Shown here: piece by piece, positions 28,247-37,773 of the stretch
Position numbering within the stretch: position 1 is the stretch's first letter
Layout: each line of letters begins with the position of its first letter
Assembly: GCA_947627675.1 (NCBI GenBank)
Contig: CANQWY010000006.1
Coordinates: forward strand, 1 to 47,093
Reading direction: 5' to 3'
Origin: an uncultured Bacilli bacterium
GTDB taxonomy: Bacteria; Bacillota_I; Bacilli_A; RF39; UBA660
DNA: 47,093 bases
The notes under the pieces: model-generated
Databases searched by the model: none
The model's input: the letters and a program-made list of their open reading frames with translations, nothing else
Told to the model about the DNA's origin: nothing
Translations under genes and position numbers: made by a program

Positions 28247-28798
28247 TTACCATAAGGTGCATACATATCTTTTTTCCGCCCTGAAATATGTCAGGTCAAA
28301 TTTAAGTGTATCTTCAACATTTTGTTCTCCAAGATCCAAGACAAAGGAACAAGTTACCGTATTGTCATTGTGATTGATTATTGTTTCTCCATAATATATT
28401 GCTGAATATGCATATTCATATCCATATTCGCTTATAAAATCTTTAATTGTTTTTTTTAAATCCTTTTTGTTGATGTTTAAAAGGTCCATTACTTCCTTAT
28501 TGGCTTTTTTTATCTGAAAATTACTTTTTTTTTCCTGCACATTGACATCTTCCACGGTTGTGGCCACTTCGGCAGCATTAAGTGCTGCCGAAGTGTTGGC
28601 CTGTACTAACCGAACACTTTGTGTTTGTGTTGTAATACCCGCCGTAGGCTTCTTTTCTGTTTTTGACGAAAAAAGATTGAATAGCAACTGTAAGACTATA
28701 AATACGATTGCGATTCCAACACAAATCATTCCGATTTTTGTCTCTTTTTTAAACTGTTGTTCGTCTCTTTGTTTCGTCTCTTTGTTTTTTTTACCCAT
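28247..28798 (-). CDS. Single-pass membrane protein with extracellular domain, possible VirB8-like
   Basis: 183 residues: a charged start (GKKNKETKQRDEQQFKKETK), one transmembrane helix (IGMICVGIAIVFIVLQLLFNLF), an Ala/Thr-rich linker and a ~90-residue folded domain (KEVMDLLNINKKDLKKTIKDFISEYGYEYAYSAIYYGETIIN...VTCSFVLDLGE). This topology is like VirB8/TcpC-type channel proteins, but the domain is shorter than usual and no diagnostic motif is seen. AAAGGAG precedes the ATG. Confidence 0.6.
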   Translation of the reverse strand: MGKKNKETKQRDEQQFKKETKIGMICVGIAIVFIVLQLLFNLFSSKTEKKPTAGITTQTQSVRLVQANTSAALNAAEVATTVEDVNVQEKKSNFQIKKANKEVMDLLNINKKDLKKTIKDFISEYGYEYAYSAIYYGETIINHNDNTVTCSFVLDLGEQNVEDTLKFDLTYFRAEKRYVCTLW

Positions 28799-28994
28799 TT
28801 TCTTTCTCCTTTTCTTTATTTAAAACATTATTGTTTTTATGTGCAGCATAAAAAGATATAATGCTTCTTAACTTGTCGGAAAAATTTTTTCCTGGACTGT
28901 TTGTGACAATTAAGTATGATTTTTGATCGAACTTAATTGATTTTTGTATATTTGCATTTAATGGAACATAATCATTATTTTCTTTAATATACAT
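28791..28994 (-). CDS. Hypothetical 67-aa protein of the transfer operon
   Basis: Starts MYIKENNDYVPLNANIQKSIKFDQKSYLIVTNSPGKNFSDKLRS behind AGAGG. Its stop overlaps the next start (ATGGGTAA), so translation is coupled. Family not recognised. Soluble and basic at the end. Confidence 0.6.
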   Translation of the reverse strand: MYIKENNDYVPLNANIQKSIKFDQKSYLIVTNSPGKNFSDKLRSIISFYAAHKNNNVLNKEKEKENG

Positions 28995-29009
28995 ATTAAC
29001 CTCTTTACT

Positions 29010-30149
29010 TCAGTGATTTGTGTATGTAAAATGCATCGGGTCTAGGCTTGCTTCATCCCAGTCCCCACCCCAATAGAAGCCATGAGATTTCCAAATATTC
29101 ACGACTTTTTTAGTAATATAATAAGGACTGCTTTTGTTTCCATGCGTATGTTGTGCATTCGCGCTGGCATTAATATCAATCGCCACTCCATATGAGTGAT
29201 GCGATTGTGAGTTGCTTCCCCTCATTGTGCGCCACACATAACATCCGCTGTATTGTACCGGAAATTTCATTTTCGCCATTTCTTCAAAACATACCTTAAT
29301 CATCCCCGCCAGTTTCCTATGGCAACGTACACTTACATATTTAATTTTTCCCTGCGTATCGCATGTGGGAACGGTCACTGATGTTAAATATTGTTCCATT
29401 ACGCTTGCTGTAGTTGGTACTCCTGCCGGAAACAGCCACTGCATTCTTTTGCTTAATTCGATTCCTTTGATTTCTACATCTTTATCAGCTCCTGTTTCAT
29501 CATTGTAGTAATATCGCAAAACGTGATCGGTATAATGCTGATCTCCATACTTCCATGTCCCGAGCTGTTCATCTCTTGGTGGTTTATTTTTAACCCCATT
29601 ACTTTTTTCCTTGGCATATTTATCAACGACAGCCTGAAAATTATCTTTCTGGAGATATTTGGCGGCAAAATCGATAAATCCACCACCAAAGTTATACGCC
29701 TGCAACGCTATTTTTATATGTTCTATATCTGTCGGACTTGTCACTTTTGCCTTATCAAGCATTCCGGAAAGGTATTTAACGCCCTGTTTTATACTTTCTT
29801 CTTTTGAGATGCTGTTGGGTGGCTTTCCAAGACTTTCGGAGCACTGAAAAACGTCCTCGCATTTTCCATGGCTTTCTTGCTCGATCACGGCAAGATATAA
29901 ATATATGTACTGTTCCTTCCCGTATTTTTTTAATTCTTTTAAAACATTATCTTTAAGTGCAAGAACCTCTTTGCTTAATGGCAGTAAGCCTGTAGGATAA
30001 TCGTTGTATTCATCCGGTTCCCCTTCTTTTTCTGCAGCACCCATTAAAAGCTCAACATTGGCAGCAATGTTTGTAATCATCATTAATCCGATAAAACAGA
30101 TTAATCCGGCGGTGATGATTAATATTTTCAAAGAAAATATTCTCTGCAT
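29010..30149 (-). CDS. Transfer-associated wall hydrolase: lysozyme-like + M15 peptidase
   Basis: 379 residues with an N-terminal membrane anchor (LKILIITAGLICFIGLMMITNIAANV). Residues ~75-220 are a lysozyme/transglycosylase domain of the CwlT type (YLAVIEQESHGKCEDVFQCSESLG with the catalytic Glu, ALQAYNFGGGFIDFA). Residues ~270-379 form an M15-type peptidase with SHHSYGVAIDINA (HxxGxAxD) and DPMHFTY. It would cut both glycan and peptide strands to let the mating channel through. Tn916-type CwlT has NlpC/P60 as its second domain, so the M15 partner is a variation. It directly follows virB4. Confidence 0.85.
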   Translation of the reverse strand: MQRIFSLKILIITAGLICFIGLMMITNIAANVELLMGAAEKEGEPDEYNDYPTGLLPLSKEVLALKDNVLKELKKYGKEQYIYLYLAVIEQESHGKCEDVFQCSESLGKPPNSISKEESIKQGVKYLSGMLDKAKVTSPTDIEHIKIALQAYNFGGGFIDFAAKYLQKDNFQAVVDKYAKEKSNGVKNKPPRDEQLGTWKYGDQHYTDHVLRYYYNDETGADKDVEIKGIELSKRMQWLFPAGVPTTASVMEQYLTSVTVPTCDTQGKIKYVSVRCHRKLAGMIKVCFEEMAKMKFPVQYSGCYVWRTMRGSNSQSHHSYGVAIDINASANAQHTHGNKSSPYYITKKVVNIWKSHGFYWGGDWDEASLDPMHFTYTNH

Positions 30150-30152
30150 GTT

Positions 30153-32111
30153 TTAAACACCACCTTTGAATATTGCTTTTTCCTCATCGGTCAGGTAAAT
30201 ATCAAATTCCAAATTCTGGACTGCCGATATGCATAACAGAGTATGTCCAACTCCAAATGTCGGAATATCCTCAATTTGCTTAAAAGTGAGTGCCCCGTCA
30301 AATATTTTTTGTAGCTTGTCTTTCAAGTTTGATTGTTGCCGGAATATAAATTGATATTGTGTCAACTCAAAAATGGTTTTTAACTTATCCATTTCGGATG
30401 ATGTCGTGCCATCCGGCACATAATCTCTGATAGATTGTGTTGCAAGCCCGATTCCCGCAAAATATTGTCTTGCTTCTCTTAAATAGATAAGAATTTGATC
30501 AAGAGCAAACATTTTTTTGGCGTTAAGCCATCTGCTACTTTCGTCTATCAGGATCATAAATCTTATTATTTCTTCCCATTCAATTTCTCCGGATGAATAT
30601 TTCTGATCCATAATTTTCCCATTGGATACAGCATTGTCCCAGCACAGGGATATTAAATTAAAGATCTGTGCATCAAATATTTCTGACTTTAAATTTTTGA
30701 GTCCTGAAATATCAAATGTAACAATCTGTTCATCCGATATATTGTTGATGGTCGTATGTCCGTCAAATATGTATCCGTAATTGGTTACCAGGTTTTGTAT
30801 GGTTCCATGCACTACCTGAATATCTTTCAATTCATCAACCACCATTTCACTTTCGATCGTGTTGTACTCCGCTTCTTTTTTGTTTTTGCTTACTTCTTCG
30901 ATATATGTTAGGAAATCGGAGTATATCGGATAAGATTCCGGCGGTAATTCCGTCATTTGACTGACAGCCTTTCCGTTTTTGACCTGAAATCCAAATTTTT
31001 CGTAAAGACCTCTTAATAAATCTTCATATATATTTATTTCTTTGTTTGTCGCTTCCCCGCCCCGGAGGAATTTATACATGGTGCTTGATTTTGAAATTGT
31101 CCTGGAAAAGGATAAAGTTTCTTCATTTCTTCTGTCTTCTTTGTCTCCCTCTCCGGTTTTTAAGATTTGAAGAGGATTTAAAATTCCATCCCCGCCATCA
31201 CCTTTAATGACCTTTCCTCCATAAGCCTGTGTTATTGTTGTAAATTCTCCTTTAATATCAAATGTCCGCAAAAAATTTCCCAGTGATGCATTCCTTTTGA
31301 ATATCTTTTTAAGCAGCGTAGACTTACCGCTTCCCATTTCGCCAGTCGCAAGAAAGTTATAAAAAAGGCGTTCCGTTGTTTTAGAAAATTCATCAAATAA
31401 TACATTTCCACCCGTATCTGTTTTTCCTAGAAAAGTCCCAAATGGATCTTCCAGCGATGAAAAATGAAAAGGATTTCCCATGGCAATAGCTCCGGCTGTA
31501 AGAGGCTGTCCATACATGCTGTGTTTTTCCTTTTGCTGTCTCGTATAAGACCGGAATATGCTTTTCCATTCTGCTTCCGCCTCGTTTAAAAATATCGCAC
31601 CGACAAAGCCCTCTGTTTCAAGGTTTGTCATAATTGTTTTGGTTTTTTCTTCCAAGACGTCCCATGATGTATCCGTACAGTAAATCCGGATATGCATAAG
31701 TTTTATTACTTCATTTAGGGATTTAACTTCCTGATGCAGCTTGATCAGGGCTTTCATTCTTTCTTCAGCTTCATAAAGTTCCTCGTAATCTTTTGCCTGC
31801 GTAACACGAAATCCCTGTTCTTTAATTGATTTATTGATATTTTTTTTGGCTTCCTCGATGTTGTCCGTGGAAATATCAATCGTTACCACTGTATCTTTTA
31901 GATTGCAGATTTTCTGAAGCCAGAAATCCTGCAGTTCTACCTTTGGAAAAGCACAGATATGAATACAGGCTTCATACCCCAGTCCGGTTGATATATATTT
32001 AATATCCCGGAATGTAATTCCGCCTATCGGCTGTATTTTTTCTATCAGTACTTCCGAATCTTCTTTTTTCCCTTTTTTATGTAATGTTGTTTTTTGTTTT
32101 TTGTATTTCAT
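30153..32111 (-). CDS. virB4: VirB4-family conjugation ATPase
   Basis: 652 residues. The N-terminal part holds VirB4/TraE-like motifs (GLGYEACIHICAFPKVELQDFWLQKI, SMYGQPLTAGAIAMGNPFHFSSLEDPFGTFLGKTDTGGNV). The ATPase domain has Walker A GEMGSGKST at 257-265 and Walker B FMILIDESSRWL near 500-520, then the Q-rich motif IGLATQSIRDY. It energises the type IV channel. AAGGG lies before the ATG. The extreme N-terminus, KQKTTLHKK, is shared at DNA level with the end of the MinD-like gene. A separate upstream gene seems to supply a further N-terminal domain. Confidence 0.92.
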   Translation of the reverse strand: MKYKKQKTTLHKKGKKEDSEVLIEKIQPIGGITFRDIKYISTGLGYEACIHICAFPKVELQDFWLQKICNLKDTVVTIDISTDNIEEAKKNINKSIKEQGFRVTQAKDYEELYEAEERMKALIKLHQEVKSLNEVIKLMHIRIYCTDTSWDVLEEKTKTIMTNLETEGFVGAIFLNEAEAEWKSIFRSYTRQQKEKHSMYGQPLTAGAIAMGNPFHFSSLEDPFGTFLGKTDTGGNVLFDEFSKTTERLFYNFLATGEMGSGKSTLLKKIFKRNASLGNFLRTFDIKGEFTTITQAYGGKVIKGDGGDGILNPLQILKTGEGDKEDRRNEETLSFSRTISKSSTMYKFLRGGEATNKEINIYEDLLRGLYEKFGFQVKNGKAVSQMTELPPESYPIYSDFLTYIEEVSKNKKEAEYNTIESEMVVDELKDIQVVHGTIQNLVTNYGYIFDGHTTINNISDEQIVTFDISGLKNLKSEIFDAQIFNLISLCWDNAVSNGKIMDQKYSSGEIEWEEIIRFMILIDESSRWLNAKKMFALDQILIYLREARQYFAGIGLATQSIRDYVPDGTTSSEMDKLKTIFELTQYQFIFRQQSNLKDKLQKIFDGALTFKQIEDIPTFGVGHTLLCISAVQNLEFDIYLTDEEKAIFKGGV

Positions 32112-32124
32112 CGTTTTGTCCCTT

Positions 32125-32646
32125 CTATGCCCGGAATAGAATTCCTTTATTTAATAAATTGGTCCAGATTTTCAATTTTTCTTTAAATTCCATTTTCTTC
32201 AGAAGTCCGTTTTTGTTGACTCCAAGGTTTTCGCTCCATCTGCGATAGGCTTGATCCATTTCCTCATCGGATGAGGCAAAAATTAGCAGATAAAAATTAC
32301 GTGTTGTATCATTTTCCTGCAGCCACATTAATTCATCCAGATAAACTCTCAAGGTTTCTTTATAAACCTCATTATTCGTTTTTTGGATTTTTTTCTGCAG
32401 AAATTCCTGTTGAGATGTCGTATTACATGGAAAATTCATACAGATGATTTTTATATCGGGGGAATGAATTTTATAAATTTTAGCCCATTTTAGCATCAGG
32501 TATTCGACTTCATCATTCGATAGGGAATTAAGATCCTTTGATACAATCCTCATCATATCCATCTGTTCTCCATTTTTTAAAAGAAAACGGCCATTTTTGT
32601 TAATTCCTAGAATTTCAATTACGTTTTTAATGCTTCCTGTTTTCAT
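32125..32646 (-). CDS. VirB4 N-terminal-domain-like protein encoded separately
   Basis: 173 residues: VIEILGINKNGRFLLKNGEQMDMMRIVSKDLNSLSNDEVEYLMLKWAKIYKIHSPDIKIICMNFPCNTTSQQEFLQKKI and YLDELMWLQENDTTRNFYLLIFA. I recognise these from N-terminal regions associated with Gram-positive VirB4/TraE proteins. The next gene, 13 bp on, is the ATPase, so the complex is probably split in two chains. It overlaps the VirB3-like gene by 20 bp. The homology is recalled, not computed. Confidence 0.65.
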   Translation of the reverse strand: MKTGSIKNVIEILGINKNGRFLLKNGEQMDMMRIVSKDLNSLSNDEVEYLMLKWAKIYKIHSPDIKIICMNFPCNTTSQQEFLQKKIQKTNNEVYKETLRVYLDELMWLQENDTTRNFYLLIFASSDEEMDQAYRRWSENLGVNKNGLLKKMEFKEKLKIWTNLLNKGILFRA

Positions 32647-32971
32647 CTTCTCTCTCCTTTAATTGCCGCTCTGTTGCTAAAGACCGGTTTATAACCGGAT
32701 AATAGACTGCCCTGTCTCTTTTTAAAAAAAGTGCCACAGCCTCATATTTTCTTCTGTTTTTATTGCTGCCACTCTTTGAAGTAAGATAAAGTGCCACTCC
32801 TGCAGAAAACAATAAATAAATGATTCTTAACGATGAGGATACAAATTCACGGAGTATATATGCTATCATCATATAGATAATCATGAAAAAGAAATCCTGA
32901 AGCATGATTCCTTTGTATACTTTTGTTTCGGATTTCAGCTCCTCAACTACCGTTCCTGATGTGTATTCCAT
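32627..32971 (-). CDS. VirB3/PrgI-like inner-membrane protein (DUF5592 type)
   Basis: 114 residues: a soluble start ending in KVYKGIMLQDFF, two close transmembrane helices (FFMIIYMMIAYILREFV, LRIIYLLFSAGVALYLTSK), then KNRRKYEAVALFLKRDRAVYYPVI. This order and the 'RRxYExxxLFLKxDxxxYxPV' ending match DUF5592/PrgI-like proteins found beside VirB4 in Gram-positive systems. AAAGGAG precedes the ATG. It sits between the VirB6-like and split VirB4 genes, in the usual order. Confidence 0.8.
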   Translation of the reverse strand: MEYTSGTVVEELKSETKVYKGIMLQDFFFMIIYMMIAYILREFVSSSLRIIYLLFSAGVALYLTSKSGSNKNRRKYEAVALFLKRDRAVYYPVINRSLATERQLKEREDENRKH

Positions 32972-32974
32972 ACT

Positions 32975-35059
32975 TTACTCCTTTCCTTTCTTCTCTGGTC
33001 CATCAAGTGCCTGTTTCATCTCCTGCATAATCGAAATATTTCCGTTGTTGTCCTCAATATCATACGAAGATGCTGTTGCTCCTAATGGTTTGCTGCCATC
33101 TTCACTGCTTATATTTACGGCTCCGCTTCCACCGGACAGATCCTTTTTCATTGCATCCATGCTTCTTGCACTGTTGCTTCTGTTTTGGACTTTTGCCTGC
33201 ATTGGTGACATGTTTTTTGCATCTGTCTTTCCCTGCGGTTTTGCTTTAATCTCACTTGATGCCGCATTTTTGTATGGTTTTGATCTATTTGTCTTTGCTG
33301 CTTCCGTAGTTGAAGACTGTCCCTCTTTTGGCGGCACATTTCCTTTTTCCCTATTTATTCTGTTATCACTGCCGGCTTTTCTTTCCTTATTTTTATCTTT
33401 ATATTCATTTTTCTGTGTTCCTTTTCCGGTATTGCCGGCTGCAGCATTTCCGGGTCCTTTTGGCGGAACCTTATCTTTCATGCTGTCCGTTTTTTCCGGT
33501 CCATTTTTATCTTTGTCTTTGCCAGAGGTTTCAGTTGCCTTTTTCATTTCATCCATGTTTGTTTTGTTTTCACTTTCCCTGCGGGCGCCTTTTATAAAAC
33601 TTCCAATATTTTTTGCACCGCCGGTGATTTTTCTTGTCAGACCTGTTGCCATTCTTGCTGCCCCTGCAGTTGCGCTTAATCCGTAGTAGGCACTCATTAT
33701 TTTACTTGCTCCATCAGAAGAACCTGAATCCATACCGGTAAGTTGCATGATAAAGGACGGACCTTCAATCACGGCAAACGCAATAAATATCATTATCCAG
33801 CCTTTATAATCCTGTCCATTCTTCATTGTGCTGGATACATATTTTGTAGCCAGCATATAAATCTTTATTGTTACCAGAGTTATCAGAAGAACGATATATC
33901 CATCTCTTAATGACTGCAGGCATTTAATTGTTTTCTGATTCTGGGTAATATTTGCCGATTGGACAATGGCCACTATTTCTTTTATGACATTCTCATAAAT
34001 AACCTTAATGACCTTAAAGGACAATAAGGTATATATTAAAACCAGTGACAGCATTGTCAGAATTGCAGACAAGTAATCTACAGTGTAACGGAAATAGTAC
34101 GTGTTAAAGGCATCTGTCCATGCCAATCCGTCATATAGTTCTTCAGCAACGTATATTCTGTCTCCTATTTTTATGGTATTTGACATTACATTCTTTAAAT
34201 CTTCTTTGGTAACCATCTCGTCTTTTAGATGGTCTGATAAACCTCCATCATCATCTGTTTTTTGTTTTCCTGTATTAAAACTTGACGGATAGGATGTCAT
34301 TTCATATTCCGCGATATATTTTGAATTTGAACTTATGATGTCCGGATTGATTGTCTGGGTAATGTCAATTTCATTCATCTGTTCTTCCGTCATTTTGTTG
34401 TAAGTGATTCTTGCTTTTACTTGTCCGTTTGAATTTTTTTCATTAAGGTTTTTGAGCCCATATTTACTGTCCAAAAATACAAGATCGTGAATGCATGTTC
34501 CCAGTGTTTCGTATATTACACCGCTGGAATTGTTTGTCCCTAAAATTTCTTTTCTTACATCAGTATTTAAAAACTTGTTCATCTGGGATAAAAGATACGT
34601 TGAACAAGAAATCACAAAGATTGCCAGGACAATGTTCACAAATATTTTTGGCTTTTTTTCGTTCCAGACCATTATGATTATTCCTGTCGCAAGCAGGGAT
34701 AAAGACAATACTGCTCCCCAGACGACCTTCCATTTATTTATGTAATTGCTGACCTTGGGCCACGTGGTGAAATCAACAAATCCAAAACACGTGTCAAAAA
34801 GATCAGATGCTTTTCCGGCAAAATCCGCCAGAAATTTAGTAATGCTCCATCCGACATGCCTGAATGCAGCCATTACAATATCATTCTTTTTAAATAATTC
34901 GCTGTGGTCCACCAATATTTTTTTCATTGTCTTTAATTCCCCCTGGCTTAAAGATGCGTGGACATTTGTGACTGATGTTATTTGTATTGCCAGAATTACA
35001 ATTAGAAATCCTAAAATAATATATTTTTTTCTTTTATTAAAACCTTTTAATATTTTCAT
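32975..35059 (-). CDS. VirB6/TrbL-like polytopic channel protein
   Basis: 694 residues: signal-like start (KYIILGFLIVILAIQITSVTNVHA), helices around residues 110-165, a soluble loop, then a membrane bundle at ~330-460 (AILTMLSLVLIYTLLSFKVIKVIY, YIVLLITLVTIKIYMLATKYV, WIMIFIAFAVIEGPSFIMQL). A 200-residue hydrophilic tail rich in Lys/Asp/Gly/Pro follows. The bundle plus a disordered basic tail is typical of Gram-positive VirB6-like proteins. It lies between VirD4 and the VirB3-like gene. GAAGGAG precedes the ATG. Confidence 0.8.
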   Translation of the reverse strand: MKILKGFNKRKKYIILGFLIVILAIQITSVTNVHASLSQGELKTMKKILVDHSELFKKNDIVMAAFRHVGWSITKFLADFAGKASDLFDTCFGFVDFTTWPKVSNYINKWKVVWGAVLSLSLLATGIIIMVWNEKKPKIFVNIVLAIFVISCSTYLLSQMNKFLNTDVRKEILGTNNSSGVIYETLGTCIHDLVFLDSKYGLKNLNEKNSNGQVKARITYNKMTEEQMNEIDITQTINPDIISSNSKYIAEYEMTSYPSSFNTGKQKTDDDGGLSDHLKDEMVTKEDLKNVMSNTIKIGDRIYVAEELYDGLAWTDAFNTYYFRYTVDYLSAILTMLSLVLIYTLLSFKVIKVIYENVIKEIVAIVQSANITQNQKTIKCLQSLRDGYIVLLITLVTIKIYMLATKYVSSTMKNGQDYKGWIMIFIAFAVIEGPSFIMQLTGMDSGSSDGASKIMSAYYGLSATAGAARMATGLTRKITGGAKNIGSFIKGARRESENKTNMDEMKKATETSGKDKDKNGPEKTDSMKDKVPPKGPGNAAAGNTGKGTQKNEYKDKNKERKAGSDNRINREKGNVPPKEGQSSTTEAAKTNRSKPYKNAASSEIKAKPQGKTDAKNMSPMQAKVQNRSNSARSMDAMKKDLSGGSGAVNISSEDGSKPLGATASSYDIEDNNGNISIMQEMKQALDGPEKKGKE

Positions 35060-35065
35060 CCGCTA

Positions 35066-37495
35066 CTACTCCTTCTTTGTTCCCATTTGAACCAGGGCAA
35101 TCAGAGCCTTTTTATTCGTTTCATTCATTGTTGATTTTTCAATGTAATTAATAAAGTCTTCAAGTTGCATATCATCTGCATCCTTTATTTTTTCCATCAT
35201 CATCTGTTCTGCAATCTCCAATACCTGTTCTTTATTTTTCAAATCTTTTAATGTTTTATTTTTCTCGTTGGTACCGGCTTCTTTTTTTGTCTTTGTTTTT
35301 TTATTATCACCCTTTTTCTGCGGCTTTGGAAAATTTAACGCTGTATGTTTCTTTTCATACTCCTTGTTTGCAAGATCTATCATCCGAAAACTTATCATAG
35401 GATTCCAGAGCCTTTCTTCCACATTAATATAGCTTCTATCTTCCGAGATTATCTCTCTCGGATCTATCGTTTTCGGATCCGGAAATGTATCCAGATACTC
35501 ATAAGCGTAAAGGAAATGATTTCCGCCTTTTACGGAGTTAAAAATTGGTCTCGGACGGACTTTATTTTCATTTAAATCCTTTCTTGTGATAGTTCTTTTA
35601 ATAACTGTTTCGCCCGGAAGCAGCTCCATTAACTGGTTCGGTGTCAATAAAGGTTTTTCCGCCGGGCTTTCTACAAAATGCTTATGCAGCGAAAGCCTCT
35701 CCCCGGAACGCTGTGTTTCAACAATGGTCTTGTCCCCCAGCCTTTCCGAAAATTCTTTGGCGGTGTCATAATCATTTGAGATAATGTAAATATGATTACC
35801 ACAGTTACTCATAATCGTTTTGGCATTCTTTTCGTACCGGTCATATATCTGCTGATAATCCTGTACATACAGGTCATAGGACATGTTACGCCCGAGAGAT
35901 ACCGTAATCTGCCCTTCCATGTTTTCAATCGCCGGCATATTTCCAAGCTCATTCAGAATAAATTTAATATGGCGAGGCACCCTTCCTGTTTTAGAGCTAG
36001 TTGCCTCTTTCGCAAAGATAAAATTCACCTGCCGGATGAAAACCGTTGAGAGAAAATGTAAAGATTTATCATAATCCGGCACACTCATAAAAACCGCAAT
36101 CGGTTTTTTGCCGTATCCTATTTCTCTTATATTAAAACCGCTTTCTGCCATCATTTTCGACACGTTTTCAAAAGTAAAAACAGATAGTTTTTCCAGCATC
36201 GTTGCAAAAATAGAACCTTTTGTTCTATCTCCCGATACTTCTGCCGTGCTATACCTGAGTTTTGCCTGGTCAAGCCCGGGTCTCTTATTGAAGAACATAT
36301 CCAAAGCTGATATAGCATCGTTTTCCTCATCCCGGATTCGTACCAATTCCGTAAAGGTATACACTACAGTTGTCATATTCAGTTTCCGGATATTATCATA
36401 TGCGGGAACATAATTTATATCGTCCGGAATATATTTAATGGCTGCATCCGTATAAATATTTTTTCCTGCAGCAACTGCTTTTTTAAATTTTTCTTTTTCT
36501 TCTTTCTTTTCTTCTTCGCTTAATTTTTTAAATTTTTCCTGCTTTTCCTTATGAATAAATCTTTTTTTCTCATTCTCCAGTTCATCCGCTTTTACCATAT
36601 CTTCAATGAGTGCAATTATCAGGGCATTCAGCACAGCGGCATCTGCATTATTCCAGAATTTATCTGTACAGGTAGGCTCATCCGGGTTAAAGATAGAATA
36701 AGCAAACGTCTGCGCAAGAAGCTGCGCTCCAGCAATATCTCCATCCATCCACGCTTTTTTAATCATATCCAATGGATTAAATCCCATGGAATGCAGCGGA
36801 TCTGCAAAATTCAGCAGATAGACTTCATATCCTCTTTTCTCCAACTCTTTTTTTGAGCTTTTATATGTTTCAAGTTTTGGATCATTTACGATAATTGAAG
36901 CCTTTATTTCTGCCCGGGAATAAACTTCAACAGTCGGTGTTACATAAATCTGATCCTTTCCGGAACGGGTCGAGCCCAGATATAAATTGTTTGTCGGAGT
37001 TTCCTCTATGTACAGACTGTTCCCTATTCTTGAAATAATCGTACCGCCCATTCCCTCAAACGGCGTTTCCTTATCATCAATCTCTTTATACTGCTGTTTG
37101 ATTTCTTCAAGCGTTGTAAATCTCTGATCGCCTTTCTGGTTGATATTGACACCTCTTTCATCAAACGCAATTTTAATTTTCATAACAAATAAAATGTCAA
37201 TGATGATGCAAGCTACTATCGTACCGATAAAAAACACCATGTAAGTGGATTTATATTCCGCTATATAATCAAAATCAGGAAGGCAGTTTTTTATTCCTAA
37301 ATATTTAAGTGGATGGTCGAGGTCCCTTACAAGGTCACTGATATGGTTGATTGTATTTATCACATAATTAACACAACCGAACAAAAACAGGTCTATCAGA
37401 ATTACAAGACATGCAATGACATAGTTCCTTGCAAAAAACCTCTCTATTTTCATTACTTTTTCAGGTATATTTTTTTCCATGTAATTTTTCTCCAC
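35066..37495 (-). CDS. virD4: VirD4/TraG-type coupling protein
   Basis: 809 residues: two N-terminal transmembrane helices (~24-46 and ~84-106), Walker A GSTRSGKD at 174-181, IKASIIVNDPKLETYKSSKKELEKRGYEVYLLNFADPLHSMGFNPLD (TraG signature), a charged insertion at ~300-345, RHIKFILNELGNMPAIENM (Walker B, with Asn in place of the common Asp) and a Lys-rich C-terminal tail. The coupling protein brings the relaxosome to the channel and pumps DNA. It follows the small VirB2-like gene by 11 bp. Confidence 0.93.
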   Translation of the reverse strand: MEKNYMEKNIPEKVMKIERFFARNYVIACLVILIDLFLFGCVNYVINTINHISDLVRDLDHPLKYLGIKNCLPDFDYIAEYKSTYMVFFIGTIVACIIIDILFVMKIKIAFDERGVNINQKGDQRFTTLEEIKQQYKEIDDKETPFEGMGGTIISRIGNSLYIEETPTNNLYLGSTRSGKDQIYVTPTVEVYSRAEIKASIIVNDPKLETYKSSKKELEKRGYEVYLLNFADPLHSMGFNPLDMIKKAWMDGDIAGAQLLAQTFAYSIFNPDEPTCTDKFWNNADAAVLNALIIALIEDMVKADELENEKKRFIHKEKQEKFKKLSEEEKKEEKEKFKKAVAAGKNIYTDAAIKYIPDDINYVPAYDNIRKLNMTTVVYTFTELVRIRDEENDAISALDMFFNKRPGLDQAKLRYSTAEVSGDRTKGSIFATMLEKLSVFTFENVSKMMAESGFNIREIGYGKKPIAVFMSVPDYDKSLHFLSTVFIRQVNFIFAKEATSSKTGRVPRHIKFILNELGNMPAIENMEGQITVSLGRNMSYDLYVQDYQQIYDRYEKNAKTIMSNCGNHIYIISNDYDTAKEFSERLGDKTIVETQRSGERLSLHKHFVESPAEKPLLTPNQLMELLPGETVIKRTITRKDLNENKVRPRPIFNSVKGGNHFLYAYEYLDTFPDPKTIDPREIISEDRSYINVEERLWNPMISFRMIDLANKEYEKKHTALNFPKPQKKGDNKKTKTKKEAGTNEKNKTLKDLKNKEQVLEIAEQMMMEKIKDADDMQLEDFINYIEKSTMNETNKKALIALVQMGTKKE

Positions 37496-37506
37496 TTATT
37501 TTTTTG

Positions 37507-37734
37507 TTAAAAATCAACTTTCTTATAGATCCAATCGCCAAGATAAGTTGCACCGACAATAAAAACAACTCCGCAGATTGTCCAAGGGATTGCAGCCATT
37601 CCAGCCTTATGTGTTTTCTCGGATGGGATCAATAACAGAAGTCCGATTACCAGAAAGCAGGCTCCGGCAAATACACCGGCATAAGGTTGAAATGCACTTG
37701 TCAGACTTGTTACATTTTTCGAAAATTTATCCAT
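37507..37734 (-). CDS. VirB2-like small membrane subunit
   Basis: 75 residues with two hydrophobic helices (YAGVFAGACFLVIGLLLLI and MAAIPWTICGVVFIVGATYLGDWI) joined by a short basic turn (PSEKTHKAG). This hairpin topology and its position at the head of the VirD4-VirB6-VirB3-VirB4 series fit the VirB2/TrbC-like pilin class of Gram-positive systems. No long cleavable signal is evident. AAAGGAG precedes the ATG. Confidence 0.65.
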   Translation of the reverse strand: MDKFSKNVTSLTSAFQPYAGVFAGACFLVIGLLLLIPSEKTHKAGMAAIPWTICGVVFIVGATYLGDWIYKKVDF

Positions 37735-37773
37735 ATGATTTCTCCTTTCCTTTCTGAATTATGCCTTTTATTT

